Below, piece by piece: positions 33,943-41,821 of a stretch of DNA of 64,000 nt (the first letter of the stretch is position 1; every line of letters begins with the position of its first letter). Source of the stretch: an uncultured Eubacteriales bacterium. Lineage in GTDB: Bacteria; Bacillota; Clostridia; Oscillospirales; Oscillospiraceae. The stretch spans positions 1 to 64,000 of the forward strand of contig URDK01000001.1 of assembly GCA_900546485.1 (NCBI GenBank). The letters are read 5' to 3'. The notes under the pieces were generated by a model. That model saw only the letters and a program-made list of their open reading frames with translations, had not been told where the DNA came from and searched no databases. The position numbers were made by a program, and so were the translations under genes.

Positions 33943-34770
33943 TCAGGCAAGTACTTCCTCCCGTCCGGTCACGGCGTTGATGTAGAACTCGCCGGTGTCG
34001 GTCACGACGCGCCAAATCGGGGTAAGGCTGCCCTCGCCCGAGGCGGAGGCGGAAAAGGCATAGCAGAGCTCAAGGCCGCGCAGCTCGCTGCAAATGTGTC
34101 CCTTGTCGCGCGTGAGCTCAAGGAAGCGCATGAGCGCCGTGGGCACGTCTATGACGCTGGTCTCGGTCTCCGAGGTGACGGTGTCGAGCGGCCTTGTGCC
34201 CGAGACGGAGTAAAGCCGCCCGAGCATGAAGCGAAACTCCACGGTGCAGTTGACGATGCGCGCGCCGTCGTAGGCGCAGGCGAATTCCAGTATGGTGCTG
34301 CTGTTCGAGGTGGTCGTGACGCACGAGTCCTCAAGCAGGCTTATTCCAAGCTTTTTGGCTATTCCGAGGGCCGTGCGTACGGCATCCTCGGCCTCCGGCG
34401 CGCCTGAAGCGGTGAACTGGATATCGAAGCCGCCGGTACCGCGGAAAACGGCCTCGCCGTTCGCCCCGCCGTAGTGGATTATGCCGCCGCCGCGGTCCTC
34501 GCTGGTCATGCCGCCCAGCACATCATCAACGGCCTCGCGCTCAAGCTCTGCGCTGCGCGAAACGCTGCGCTGGTTCAGACTTCGGGTGCTGAGGTCAGCG
34601 TCCGGAGAGACGGATATGCCGTTCGACTCCAGCAGCGCCACAGCGCCCTCCACCGACTGGTCCCAGAGCTCGTCGCCGCGCAGTGCATCGCTCACGACCA
34701 CGGCCAGCAGCACGGCGTTGACGATCAGCAGCACGATTATTATGAAGTTTTTGACTTTGAGAGAATCCAT
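33943..34770 (-). CDS. YycI-like WalK regulatory protein
   Basis: Bitopic protein (275 aa): a short cytoplasmic start (MDSLKVKNF), one helix at about 9-27, then a secreted domain with repeated two-layer segments. The stretch ending PIWRVVTDTGEFYINAVTGREEVL is typical of YycI/YycH fold proteins. In Bacillus YycH and YycI hold the WalK sensor inactive through their membrane helices. Sequence similarity is loose; the call is mostly from position after walK-yycH and from architecture. Confidence 0.7.
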   Translation of the reverse strand: MDSLKVKNFIIIVLLIVNAVLLAVVVSDALRGDELWDQSVEGAVALLESNGISVSPDADLSTRSLNQRSVSRSAELEREAVDDVLGGMTSEDRGGGIIHYGGANGEAVFRGTGGFDIQFTASGAPEAEDAVRTALGIAKKLGISLLEDSCVTTTSNSSTILEFACAYDGARIVNCTVEFRFMLGRLYSVSGTRPLDTVTSETETSVIDVPTALMRFLELTRDKGHICSELRGLELCYAFSASASGEGSLTPIWRVVTDTGEFYINAVTGREEVLA

Positions 34771-36074
34771 CAGGCTTTTTTCCAGTCCGTTTTGACAGTT
34801 TCGAGGTCGTCCGTATAGCTAAGGAGCAGCTCCCCGCCGCCCTCGGCCTGCAGCAGCGCCGCGGCCAGATGTGCAGGCAGGGGCGTCTCCGTGCCGCCCG
34901 TCGCCTCATAGGAGCGGAAGAGGATGGAGGCGTAGGTCACCCGGTCGCCCGTGACCACTATCTCTGCCGCGTGCTCGCGTCCGGAGATGCGGATGGGCAC
35001 GCCGTCGTAGATATAGTCATAGCAGATGGTGTACTCGCCCGTATCGCCGTCACAGTAGATATACGACAGACTGAGTTCGGCTTCACCACAGCAGCGCCCG
35101 GCGGTGTCCTCAACGAGGCGGCGCGTGAGCTCTATCGCGTCCGATGGCGAGAGGTTGACGCCGCTGTCCTCGAGCAGCTTGAGCGAATATTTGAGTTCCC
35201 CGTCACTGCCCAGCCTGAGCGTGGCCTCGCCCTCGACGCTCACCTGCGTGCCGTCCGATTCCGGGTAGGTCGAGGCGAGGTAGCTGTTGAGCCCGAAGGC
35301 GGTAAAGAGCTCCTCGTCCCCGGCGTCCTTGAGGGAGTTTTCGCCGGATATCGCGTCGAGGCTTATGGTGTCCTGCACGAGCACGGTGTAGGGGTCGAGC
35401 GCGTCGTAGCTCGGCGAGAGCTCAAAGACGTACTCAGCGCCGTTGGGCAGGCACTCGGCCACCCTTGCGGCGAATTCGGAGGCAGAGACGGAGGTCGAGC
35501 AGCGGTAGAAGCCGCCGCGGTCCCGGCTGCGGATGTAGCTGAGCCAGACCTGTCCCTCGTCGAGGTAGATGCAGATGCGCCGCGCAGTGTGTCCGGCGGC
35601 GGAGCCGCTTATGTCCGTACCCAGCCATATTGCAAGGCTCGAGAGCTGAAAATCGCAGTAAAAGTCAAAAAAGACGCCGGTCTCGTTGAGCGCGCTGCGC
35701 CACGCCTCCTCGCTTATCTCCTCAGGCTCGCCGGAGGAGCCGAGAGCCTCAGCCAGCGTGGCGGAATAGCGCTCGTATGCGGACTGGAGCTCCTGCCCGG
35801 AGTACATTATGCCGCAGTGAGCCCCGGACTCGGGCGTGAGCATCATGCTCAGCGGCTCTGCCGCGGCGGTGTAGCCCTTCTGCTCGCCGTAGCCCTGCTC
35901 CGTCTGGGAGCCGAGCACGCCCGCGGGGAGTCCCTCGGAGAGCCCGAGCATGCCTCCGCTGCCCGCCATGAGCAGCGCCGAGACGGTGAGCGCGATTATG
36001 ACGAGGTCCTGAGCCAGCCCGATGACGCGCCGTCTCGCCTTGGGCGAGAGCGACGAAAGAAAACCCTTACGCAT
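34770..36074 (-). CDS. YycH-like WalK regulatory protein
   Basis: Bitopic protein of 434 aa, with a basic start (SLSPKARRRV), a membrane helix at about 23-42 and a long extracytoplasmic part. That part contains YycH-like segments (DISGSAAGHTARRICIYLDEGQVWLSY, YEFELSPSYD-like) and a C-terminal domain near DYIYDGVPIRISGREHAAEIVV. It overlaps walK by 8 nt and yycI by 1 nt. The family role, restraint of WalK, is known in Bacillus; here it is inferred from context. Confidence 0.7.
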   Translation of the reverse strand: MRKGFLSSLSPKARRRVIGLAQDLVIIALTVSALLMAGSGGMLGLSEGLPAGVLGSQTEQGYGEQKGYTAAAEPLSMMLTPESGAHCGIMYSGQELQSAYERYSATLAEALGSSGEPEEISEEAWRSALNETGVFFDFYCDFQLSSLAIWLGTDISGSAAGHTARRICIYLDEGQVWLSYIRSRDRGGFYRCSTSVSASEFAARVAECLPNGAEYVFELSPSYDALDPYTVLVQDTISLDAISGENSLKDAGDEELFTAFGLNSYLASTYPESDGTQVSVEGEATLRLGSDGELKYSLKLLEDSGVNLSPSDAIELTRRLVEDTAGRCCGEAELSLSYIYCDGDTGEYTICYDYIYDGVPIRISGREHAAEIVVTGDRVTYASILFRSYEATGGTETPLPAHLAAALLQAEGGGELLLSYTDDLETVKTDWKKA

Positions 36075-37506
36075 CTGCCGGGCCCTCCACGGGCAGCCAG
36101 ACAGTTATCCTCGTGCCCTTGCCGAGGCGGCTTTGCAGGTCTATGCGTCCGCCGTGGCGCACGACTATCTCCTGTGCTATCGAGAGGCCCAGGCCCGTGC
36201 CGCCGGACTCGCGGCTGCGCGCCTTGTCCACGCGGTAGAAGCGGTCGAAGACCTTGGCCGTGTCCTCCTGCGGGATGCCGATGCCGTTGTCCTTGACCGT
36301 GCACCAGACCTCGCTGTCCTTCCAACCCGCAGTCATGCTTATGCGCCCGCCGTTTTTCGTGTACTTTATGGCGTTCGAGACCATGTTCATGAGCACCTGC
36401 TCCACGCGCGCCTTGTCGCCGTAGATCTTCGGCAGGGGGATCTCCAGCTCCAGCGAGAACTCGTGCCCGTGCGCCTGCGCCTCCATCAGCGTGGCGTTGT
36501 AGACGTCGCGGACGCTCTTTTCAAAGCTGAAGTAGTCGAAGCTGAACTCTATGCTGCCAGCGTCGAAGCGCGAGAGCGTGAGGAGGTCCTGAACTATCTT
36601 CGTCATGCGGTCGGACTCGTTGAGAATGACGCCGAGGAACTTCTGGCGCACCTCCTGAGGCATGTCCGGCTCGCCCTCGAGCGTCTCTGCATAGCTCTTG
36701 ACGCTGGTTATGGGCGTGCGCAGCTCGTGCGAGACGTTGGCCACGAACTCGCGGCGCATCTGCTCCGACTTCTTGAGGTCGGAGAGCGTATCCTCAAGCT
36801 GCACGGCCATATCGTTGAATGTCCGCGTCAGGACGCCTATCTCGTCCTTGGACTCGTTGTCCACCTTGCCCGTGAAATCGCCGCCCGCGACCTTTTCCGC
36901 GGCGCGGGTGAGGTCCTGGATGGGCGCTATCATGGTCTTGGCCAGCAGCAGGCTGAGGAATACCGAGATGATGAGGCCGACGCCCATCGCCTCGACTATG
37001 ATCTGCAGCAGCTGACTGTTGAGGCTCTGCATCGTGGCGCGGTTGTCGATGACGTAGACGATATAACCCGTGGAGCCGCCCTCTATGGGCAGGGCGACGT
37101 CCATATAGTCCGCCGTCGGGTCGCTGGCGTAGCCGTTTTCTCCCGAGAGCGCACTGATGATGTTGGGCGTGACGGCGATGCCGTTTTCGGGCGTGGTGCT
37201 GCCCGCGAGCCAGCGGCCCGTGTCGCCGGAGAGGATGTGGTAGTTCCTCGTGCCCGTGTCGATGCCGAGGCGGCCGGTGTAGGCGCCGAGCACCTCAGCC
37301 ATGTTGTCAGGGTCGCCCGCCTCGGCGGCCGAGCGCAGGCCCGATGCCAGTTCCTCGTCCGCAAAGACCTCCTGCATGCGCGCGTAGAACTCGTTGAGGT
37401 AGTAGCTGCGCACGCCGCGCGTGAGGAACACCCCCGTCACCGCCGTCAGGGCGATGATGAGGAAGAGAATTATGAGCACCAGCTTTGTGTAAAGGCTCCG
37501 GTTCAT
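36067..37506 (-). CDS. walK: WalK-type sensor histidine kinase
   Basis: Essential wall-homeostasis sensor kinase (479 aa). Order: helix about 9-30, extracellular sensor about 31-165, helix about 168-190, HAMP domain about 190-242, dimerisation domain with the phosphohistidine in VANVSHELRTPITS, and an ATPase domain with NAIKYT (N box), DNGIGI (G1), GTGLGLS (G2). The intracellular PAS domain of Bacillus WalK is absent, leaving HAMP directly before HisKA. It follows walR by 10 nt. Confidence 0.93.
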   Translation of the reverse strand: MNRSLYTKLVLIILFLIIALTAVTGVFLTRGVRSYYLNEFYARMQEVFADEELASGLRSAAEAGDPDNMAEVLGAYTGRLGIDTGTRNYHILSGDTGRWLAGSTTPENGIAVTPNIISALSGENGYASDPTADYMDVALPIEGGSTGYIVYVIDNRATMQSLNSQLLQIIVEAMGVGLIISVFLSLLLAKTMIAPIQDLTRAAEKVAGGDFTGKVDNESKDEIGVLTRTFNDMAVQLEDTLSDLKKSEQMRREFVANVSHELRTPITSVKSYAETLEGEPDMPQEVRQKFLGVILNESDRMTKIVQDLLTLSRFDAGSIEFSFDYFSFEKSVRDVYNATLMEAQAHGHEFSLELEIPLPKIYGDKARVEQVLMNMVSNAIKYTKNGGRISMTAGWKDSEVWCTVKDNGIGIPQEDTAKVFDRFYRVDKARSRESGGTGLGLSIAQEIVVRHGGRIDLQSRLGKGTRITVWLPVEGPADA

Positions 37507-37516
37507 GCCGCGGCCC

Positions 37517-38215
37517 TCAATCGGCGAAGTAATAGCCCGCGCCGCGCTTGGTCATGACGTAGACCGGCTCTGAGGGGTTGTCCTCCAGCTTTTCGCGCAG
37601 GCGGCGCACGGCCACGTCCACCGCGCGCAGGTCGCCGAAATAGTCGTACTGCCAGACGGAGCCCATGAGCTCCTCGCGCGACATGACGCGCCCGGGGTTT
37701 TCAGCGAGGAACTTGATGAGCTCATACTCGCGCTGAGTAAGCTCCAGCTCCTTGCCGTTCTTGTAAACGGCGCGGCGGGTGCGGTCTATGGTGATGTCCT
37801 TGACTCTTATCTGGTCGCCCGGCTCCTCGGGCGCGGCGGGGACCATGGAGGCCGCGCGGCGCATGTTGGTGCGCACGCGGGCCAGCAGCTCGCGCATCGA
37901 AAAGGGCTTGGTGATATAGTCGTCCGCGCCGAGCTCGAGGCCGAAGACCTTGTCCGTCTCCTCCTCGCGCGCGGTTATCATTATTATCGGCACGTTGTTG
38001 CCCTCGGCGCGCAGCGTGCGGCAGACCTCGAAGCCGTCCATCTCGGGCAGCATGACGTCCAGCAGTATGACGTCCGGGTCGCACTCGCGCGCAAGACGCA
38101 GGCCCTCCGCCCCGTCGTAGGCGCAGACGGCCGTCATGTCGTTCTTCTCGAGATTGTAGCGCAGGATATCGACAATGGACCTCTCATCGTCAACGATGAG
38201 TACCTTTCTGTTCAT
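37517..38215 (-). CDS. walR: WalR-type response regulator
   Basis: OmpR-family regulator (232 aa) paired with WalK; it controls autolysins and wall synthesis in Firmicutes. The receiver domain has DD9-10, phospho-acceptor Asp53 in LLDVMLPEMDG and Lys in TKPFSMRELLARV. The C-terminal winged helix (ELTQREYELIKFLAENPGRVMSREELM) ends ...VDVAVRRLREKLEDNP. The start overlaps the nudF stop by 4 nt. Confidence 0.95.
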   Translation of the reverse strand: MNRKVLIVDDERSIVDILRYNLEKNDMTAVCAYDGAEGLRLARECDPDVILLDVMLPEMDGFEVCRTLRAEGNNVPIIMITAREEETDKVFGLELGADDYITKPFSMRELLARVRTNMRRAASMVPAAPEEPGDQIRVKDITIDRTRRAVYKNGKELELTQREYELIKFLAENPGRVMSREELMGSVWQYDYFGDLRAVDVAVRRLREKLEDNPSEPVYVMTKRGAGYYFAD

Positions 38216-38751
38216 TTTCCGGCCTCCAGATACTTCCGAGCCTTGAGCACGGCGATGATGGTCTTGGCGTCGTCGATCTCGCCCTTCATCACCATGTCCT
38301 CCAGCTCGGAGAGCTTATACTTTTCAACGTTCAGGAATTCGTCCGGGTCAAGGTGCATTTTCCCCGTGTGCAAGCCGCGGGCGAGGTAGATGTGCAGCAC
38401 CTCGGTGGAAAAGCCGGGAGAGGTGCAGCAGGGGCCGAGGTATATCACCTCGTCAGCAGAGAGACCGGTCTCCTCCGAGAGCTCGCGCACGGCGCACTCG
38501 TAGGGGTCCTCTCCCTTCTCCAGCTTGCCCGCAGGGACCTCCAGCATCTCACGACCGAAGGGGTAGCGGAACTGCCTGACGCACCAGACGGTCTCGTCGG
38601 CCTCCACCGGTATCACTGTCACACCGCCCGGGTGCTCCACGACCTCGCGGCCGACTATATTGCCGTTAACCAGCTCCGCCCTGTCGCGCCGGACGTTGAC
38701 AATGACGCCCTCATAGACAGTGCTCTTATCTATCGTTTTCTCGTATGACAT
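38212..38751 (-). CDS. NUDIX hydrolase, ADP-ribose pyrophosphatase type
   Basis: NUDIX enzyme (179 aa) expected to split ADP-ribose to AMP and ribose 5-phosphate. The Nudix box is GEDPYECAVRELSEETGL near 93-111, preceded by EVPAGKLE as in NudF-type enzymes. The ATG at 38749-38751 starts MSYEKTIDKSTVYEG; GGAGGCG lies 7 nt upstream. It is the first gene of the walRK operon, overlapping walR by 4 nt, an arrangement I note but cannot explain functionally. Confidence 0.88.
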   Translation of the reverse strand: MSYEKTIDKSTVYEGVIVNVRRDRAELVNGNIVGREVVEHPGGVTVIPVEADETVWCVRQFRYPFGREMLEVPAGKLEKGEDPYECAVRELSEETGLSADEVIYLGPCCTSPGFSTEVLHIYLARGLHTGKMHLDPDEFLNVEKYKLSELEDMVMKGEIDDAKTIIAVLKARKYLEAGK

Positions 38752-38876
38752 TATAACGCCTCCGTTTGGTACATAGTTATACGAATACCATATTACCATA
38801 TATTGCGCCCCAATGCCAGTATTTTTGACTTGACGCCGAAGGGAGGCCGGGACATGATAGTTTCGGAGGCGATTCG

Positions 38877-39119
38877 ATGGAACTTCAGACGGTCGAACAG
38901 GGCTGCGTGGCCCTGCATATACATAGCCGTGTCACCGGCGCGAAGGAGGCCGCGGGCCTGGTCCGCGCAGCGCTGCTGCTCGACGGGCTGGAGCCCTGGC
39001 CAAGGATGGAGCTGGAGCTCTTCCCCTCCGGCGGCGGTACGCTCATCGTCGCTCGGCCCTCCGAGGGGCTGGCGGTCGAGGTGGCGGACTACGCCCTGCC
39101 CTTCCTCGGCGGAAAATGA
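38877..39119 (+). CDS. Small hypothetical protein upstream of smpB
   Basis: An 80-aa protein starting MELQTVEQGCVALHIHSRVTG and ending LPFLGGK. The ATG has a good CGGAGGCG site 6 nt upstream and codon usage matches the neighbouring genes. No signal peptide or membrane helix is visible. It is mixed alpha-beta in appearance and I do not recognise a family. It is divergent from nudF and 88 nt before smpB; the smpB promoter lies in between. Confidence 0.6.
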   Translation: MELQTVEQGCVALHIHSRVTGAKEAAGLVRAALLLDGLEPWPRMELELFPSGGGTLIVARPSEGLAVEVADYALPFLGGK

Positions 39120-39153
39120 CTTCAAACTGTAACGCGCCGGGGGTTTAACGCCC

Positions 39154-39182
39154 TTGACAGCTGTGGTATACTCTTCTAAGAT
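39154..39182 (+). promoter_or_regulatory. Promoter of smpB
   Basis: TTGACA (39154-39159), a 17-bp spacer and TAAGAT (39177-39182): a near-consensus sigma-A promoter, 26 bp before the GTG start of smpB. The leader would be very short (about 20 nt), carrying the GGGAGGCG ribosome binding site. Confidence 0.75.
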
Positions 39183-39207
39183 GAGCAGATTTTAGGGAGG
39201 CGAGGCC

Positions 39208-39675
39208 GTGGCGCGCGCACAGGGTATAAAACAAATAGCGCAAAACCGCAAGGCGTTCCACGACTATTTCGTCCTCGAGCGCTTTGAGGCGGGGATAGAG
39301 CTCTTCGGCACGGAGGTCAAGTCCATCAGGGCCGGCACCGTGAATTTGAAGGACTCCTTCTGCACGGTCAAGGACGGAGAGCTGTTCGCACGCGGGCTGC
39401 ACATAAGCCCGTATGAAAAGGGCAACATCTTCAACCGCGACCCCATGCGCCCGAAGCGGCTGCTCATGCATAAGCGCGAGATAATGAAGCTCAACGCCCG
39501 CGTCATGCAGGACGGCGTTGCGCTCATCCCGCTCTCGCTCTACTTCAAGGACGGCCGCGTAAAGCTGGAGCTGGGCCTCTGCAAGGGCAAAAAGCTGCAC
39601 GACAAGCGCGACTCCGAGGCTGAGCGCCAGGCAAAGCGGGACATGGACAGAATGATGAAGGAGAGGAACGCGTAA
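39208..39675 (+). CDS. smpB: SsrA-binding protein SmpB
   Basis: tmRNA-binding protein (155 aa) that brings tmRNA to stalled ribosomes. The N-terminal IAQNRKAFHDYFVLERFEAGI and the core GTEVKSIRAGTVNLKDSF are family hallmarks; the basic tail KRDMDRMMKERNA enters the mRNA channel. The start is GTG with AGGGAGGCG upstream. It shares its locus with ssrA, 685 bp downstream, so both trans-translation partners are together. Confidence 0.97.
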   Translation: MARAQGIKQIAQNRKAFHDYFVLERFEAGIELFGTEVKSIRAGTVNLKDSFCTVKDGELFARGLHISPYEKGNIFNRDPMRPKRLLMHKREIMKLNARVMQDGVALIPLSLYFKDGRVKLELGLCKGKKLHDKRDSEAERQAKRDMDRMMKERNA

Positions 39676-40196
39676 TGGCAAATCCGATAGTCACCATCGA
39701 GATGGAAAACGGCGGCGTCATCAAGGTCGAGCTTTACCCCGAGATAGCGCCGAACACGGTAAACAACTTCCTGAGCCTTGTGAACAAGGGCTTCTACGAC
39801 GGGCTCATCTTCCACAGGGTCATCCCCGGCTTCATGATCCAGGGCGGCGACCCCCAGGGCACCGGCATGGGCGGCCCGGGCTACAGGATAAAGGGCGAGT
39901 TCAAGCACAACGGCTTCAGCCAGAACAACCTCAAGCATGACCGCGGCGTCCTCTCCATGGCGCGCTCCATGATGCCGGACACGGCGGGCAGCCAGTTCTT
40001 CATCATGCATGACAAGGCCCCGCATCTCGACGGCGAGTACGCCGCCTTCGGCAAGGTCATCGAGGGCATGGAAGTGGTCGACGCCATCGCCAACACCGCC
40101 ACCGACTACAACGACCGCCCCAAGGCCGAGCAGAAGATGAAGAAAGTCACCGCCGAGACCTTCGGCGTCGACTACCCCGAACCGAAAAAGTTCTAA
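39675..40196 (+). CDS. Cyclophilin-type peptidyl-prolyl isomerase
   Basis: Cytoplasmic cyclophilin (173 aa) catalysing cis-trans prolyl isomerisation. Core motifs are IFHRVIPGFMIQGGDPQGTG (catalytic Arg in FHRV), GVLSMARSMMPDTAGSQFFI and the HLDGEYAAFGKVIEGM segment. There is no signal peptide. The ATG overlaps the smpB stop by 1 nt (TAATG), indicating a bicistronic unit with smpB. Confidence 0.95.
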   Translation: MANPIVTIEMENGGVIKVELYPEIAPNTVNNFLSLVNKGFYDGLIFHRVIPGFMIQGGDPQGTGMGGPGYRIKGEFKHNGFSQNNLKHDRGVLSMARSMMPDTAGSQFFIMHDKAPHLDGEYAAFGKVIEGMEVVDAIANTATDYNDRPKAEQKMKKVTAETFGVDYPEPKKF

Positions 40197-40244
40197 TCCG
40201 CGCAAACAGCAAAGCGTATTTGCGCCAAATGATCCCCCGAACCC

Positions 40245-40270
40245 GTCCCGAAGCGTCCCCGCTTCGGGAC
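40245..40270 (+). terminator. Hairpin between the cyclophilin gene and ssrA
   Basis: A perfect 11-bp stem (40245-40255 with 40260-40270) and 4-nt loop, 49 bp after the cyclophilin stop. No T tract follows, so it may be a weak terminator or an mRNA-end structure. The ssrA promoter should lie between here and 40361, but I see no convincing -35/-10 pair. Confidence 0.5.
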
Positions 40271-40360
40271 GGAGAGGAGGAGCAAGGGAGCGTGCGCAAT
40301 TTTAGACGATGGCCGCAGGCCTTCGGCGGAAACGGAGCTAAGCGGACTTTGCGACGACGA

Positions 40361-40708
40361 GGGGCCGTACTGGTTTCGACGGGGGTGCAGAAACGGGGAT
40401 AGCGGGCGGATGCGCCTGGCATCCTTAAAACGGGCAATTATAAATTAAAGAACAGCAATAAGACTGCTCTTCTCGCTGCCTAAGCAGTGAGCGTCTCCTC
40501 CGGGAGGGCCGCGGCCCGGAAGCGAGGCGTCGATTAGCGGCGAACGTGAGTGCGCAAAGCTTTGAGCGCACCATGCACAATGAAGCTACCGACTCCGTGA
40601 GTGTGAGCGTCCACGCTCGGACGAGGGAATAAAAAAGACTCTCTGCGCCCGGAGAAGTCCCCGCGGAAGCACTTTCGGACGGGGGTTCGATTCCCCCCGG
40701 CTCCACCA
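40361..40708 (+). ncRNA. ssrA: tmRNA (transfer-messenger RNA)
   Basis: Rescues ribosomes on broken mRNAs, with SmpB. The 5' end GGGGCCGTACTGGTTTCGAC pairs with the 3' end CGGCTCC before ACCA, forming the acceptor stem; the T arm GGGGGTTCGATTCCCCCC precedes it and CCA is encoded. The tag reading frame runs 40433-40483 and gives GNYKLKNSNKTALLAA then TAA. The terminal ALLAA matches degradation-tag ends. The mobile element begins directly after the CCA, so the 3' end of the gene is the likely attachment core and remains intact. Confidence 0.95.
40681..40708 (+). other. Probable left attachment site (attL) in the ssrA 3' end
   Basis: The T arm and acceptor end of ssrA, up to CCA at 40706-40708, form the boundary between GC-rich host DNA and lower-GC element DNA. 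The 3' end of ssrA is a well-known target for tyrosine recombinases. The matching direct repeat at the right end lies outside the window, so the exact core cannot be fixed. Confidence 0.6.
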
Positions 40709-40716
40709 TAAAATCA

Positions 40717-40763
40717 AAACGGTATAGATGCCACTGGGAAAAACCCAGTGGCATCAACCGTTT
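40717..40763. terminator. Hairpin just inside the element, after ssrA
   Basis: A perfect 12-bp stem, 40727-40738 with 40744-40755, around AAAAA. It is extended by an outer AAACGGT/ACCGTTT pairing (40717-40723 and 40757-40763). It begins 9 bp after the ssrA CCA and probably ends or protects the tmRNA precursor now that the natural downstream DNA is displaced. Confidence 0.6.
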
Positions 40764-40880
40764 CTGGGCATTTTTCGTCTGAATTTTCTTTGATCATTTC
40801 ATAGATGCCAAACGATATATCCCAGTAACCGAAGGGATTTGAACCACGGGATTACACTTTATTACCTCAAAATTGAAATC

Positions 40881-41028
40881 GGCGCCCTTTTTGAAACGCA
40901 TCATCTCAAAAGGGGCGCTGCTTTATTCTCAAATATAATAGACAAAATTTTGGGCGTCAATTTGTTAGTCTTTACCGACCATCAGATTGGCGCCCTTTTT
41001 CATTTCCGGAGAAATTCAAAAAGGGCAC
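40881..41028 (+). promoter_or_regulatory. Leader with repeated GGCGCCCTTTTT and competing hairpins
   Basis: GGCGCCCTTTTT occurs at 40881-40892 and 40989-41000. The first pairs with AAAAGGGGCGC (to 40919). The second can pair either upstream with GGGCGTCAAT (40952-40961), making a terminator-like stem ending in CCCTTTTTC, or downstream with AAAAAGGGC (41018-41026). The alternatives exclude each other, like an attenuator, and lie directly before the first element gene (41053). Together with 40709-40880 this 344-bp stretch has no gene. The regulatory role is inference. Confidence 0.45.
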
Positions 41029-41052
41029 AAGCCAAGAGGAGGAAGATTTACA

Positions 41053-41742
41053 GTGAAAATCAGTGCAGAAGAACAGAAAAGATATTTTGAAGAAACGGCC
41101 ATTGCACTTCGTCGGGAGGGATTCCACGCAGAGAAAATTGCAGGCGGTCACCTTGGGGTGTGGCTGGATGACCACCCCCTCTGCGAAGTGGACGAGGTTG
41201 GCGGCATTACTTACCGCAGCGACAATCTCTCCACACCGGAATATATGGCGGCGAAGGACAAAGCATTTCACATCGTCAGCATTACTGCCGAATACATGCG
41301 GCAGATGGAGCAGGCTCCTCCTTTGAAAGCTGATTCGCTGGAGGACAGGTATAAGCTGCTTGCGGATTTTAATGGAACTGTGCTGGCAGGAATGCACAGC
41401 CGCTATGGTGTTCAATTCGTAACATGGGACTGGGATTACGAACACACAGGTGTGACATTCGGCCATTACTTTGCCGGAAACTATGAAGGAGCCAAACAGG
41501 ACTTTGCAACCCGATCCGGCCTCATCAAAGAGAACCAGCTCTTTACAGAGGAACAGCTCATCGAGATTTACCGATGCTGTTCCGATACGCTGGATGCCGG
41601 TTTCGACCTTACCTGGGAACAGGATAAAACGATCAAGGGTGTCCGTGACCAAATCGAATCAAGTATGCCAGACATCATGGACCGTATCCGAGATCAGAAC
41701 CAACATACTGTGGAACCCCACGATCAGGAACAGACAATGTGA
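41053..41742 (+). CDS. Element-encoded hypothetical protein
   Basis: A 229-aa soluble, acidic protein starting (GTG) with VKISAEEQKRYFEETAIALRR. AGAGGAGG lies 9 nt upstream; a longer frame to 40987 has no site. A middle part, VQFVTWDWDYEHTGVTFGHYF, and the end DIMDRIRDQNQH are distinctive, but I do not recognise a domain. It is the first gene of the element and is followed by a strong terminator (41759-41797), so it seems to be a single-gene transcript. Confidence 0.75.
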   Translation: MKISAEEQKRYFEETAIALRREGFHAEKIAGGHLGVWLDDHPLCEVDEVGGITYRSDNLSTPEYMAAKDKAFHIVSITAEYMRQMEQAPPLKADSLEDRYKLLADFNGTVLAGMHSRYGVQFVTWDWDYEHTGVTFGHYFAGNYEGAKQDFATRSGLIKENQLFTEEQLIEIYRCCSDTLDAGFDLTWEQDKTIKGVRDQIESSMPDIMDRIRDQNQHTVEPHDQEQTM

Positions 41743-41758
41743 ATAATACCATCATCAA

Positions 41759-41797
41759 GCGCCGGAGTTTTAGAGATAAGACTCCGGCGCTTTTTTA
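41759..41797 (+). terminator. Rho-independent terminator
   Basis: A 10-bp perfect stem (41759-41768 with 41781-41790), followed by TTTTTTATTTT. It ends the first element gene and isolates the next operon. Confidence 0.9.
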
Positions 41798-41821
41798 TTT
41801 TCAGACAAAGGAGACAGCAAA

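Noticed and set aside
40834..40845. GGGATTTGAACC, resembling a tRNA T-loop on the minus strand
   Set aside because: The surrounding bases do not form a five-pair T stem or an acceptor stem, and no anticodon arm is present. It may be chance or a decayed attachment sequence.
40839..41090. 83-codon plus-strand frame before the first element gene
   Set aside because: No ribosome binding site, low-complexity composition, and it runs through the hairpin leader into another frame of a better-supported gene.
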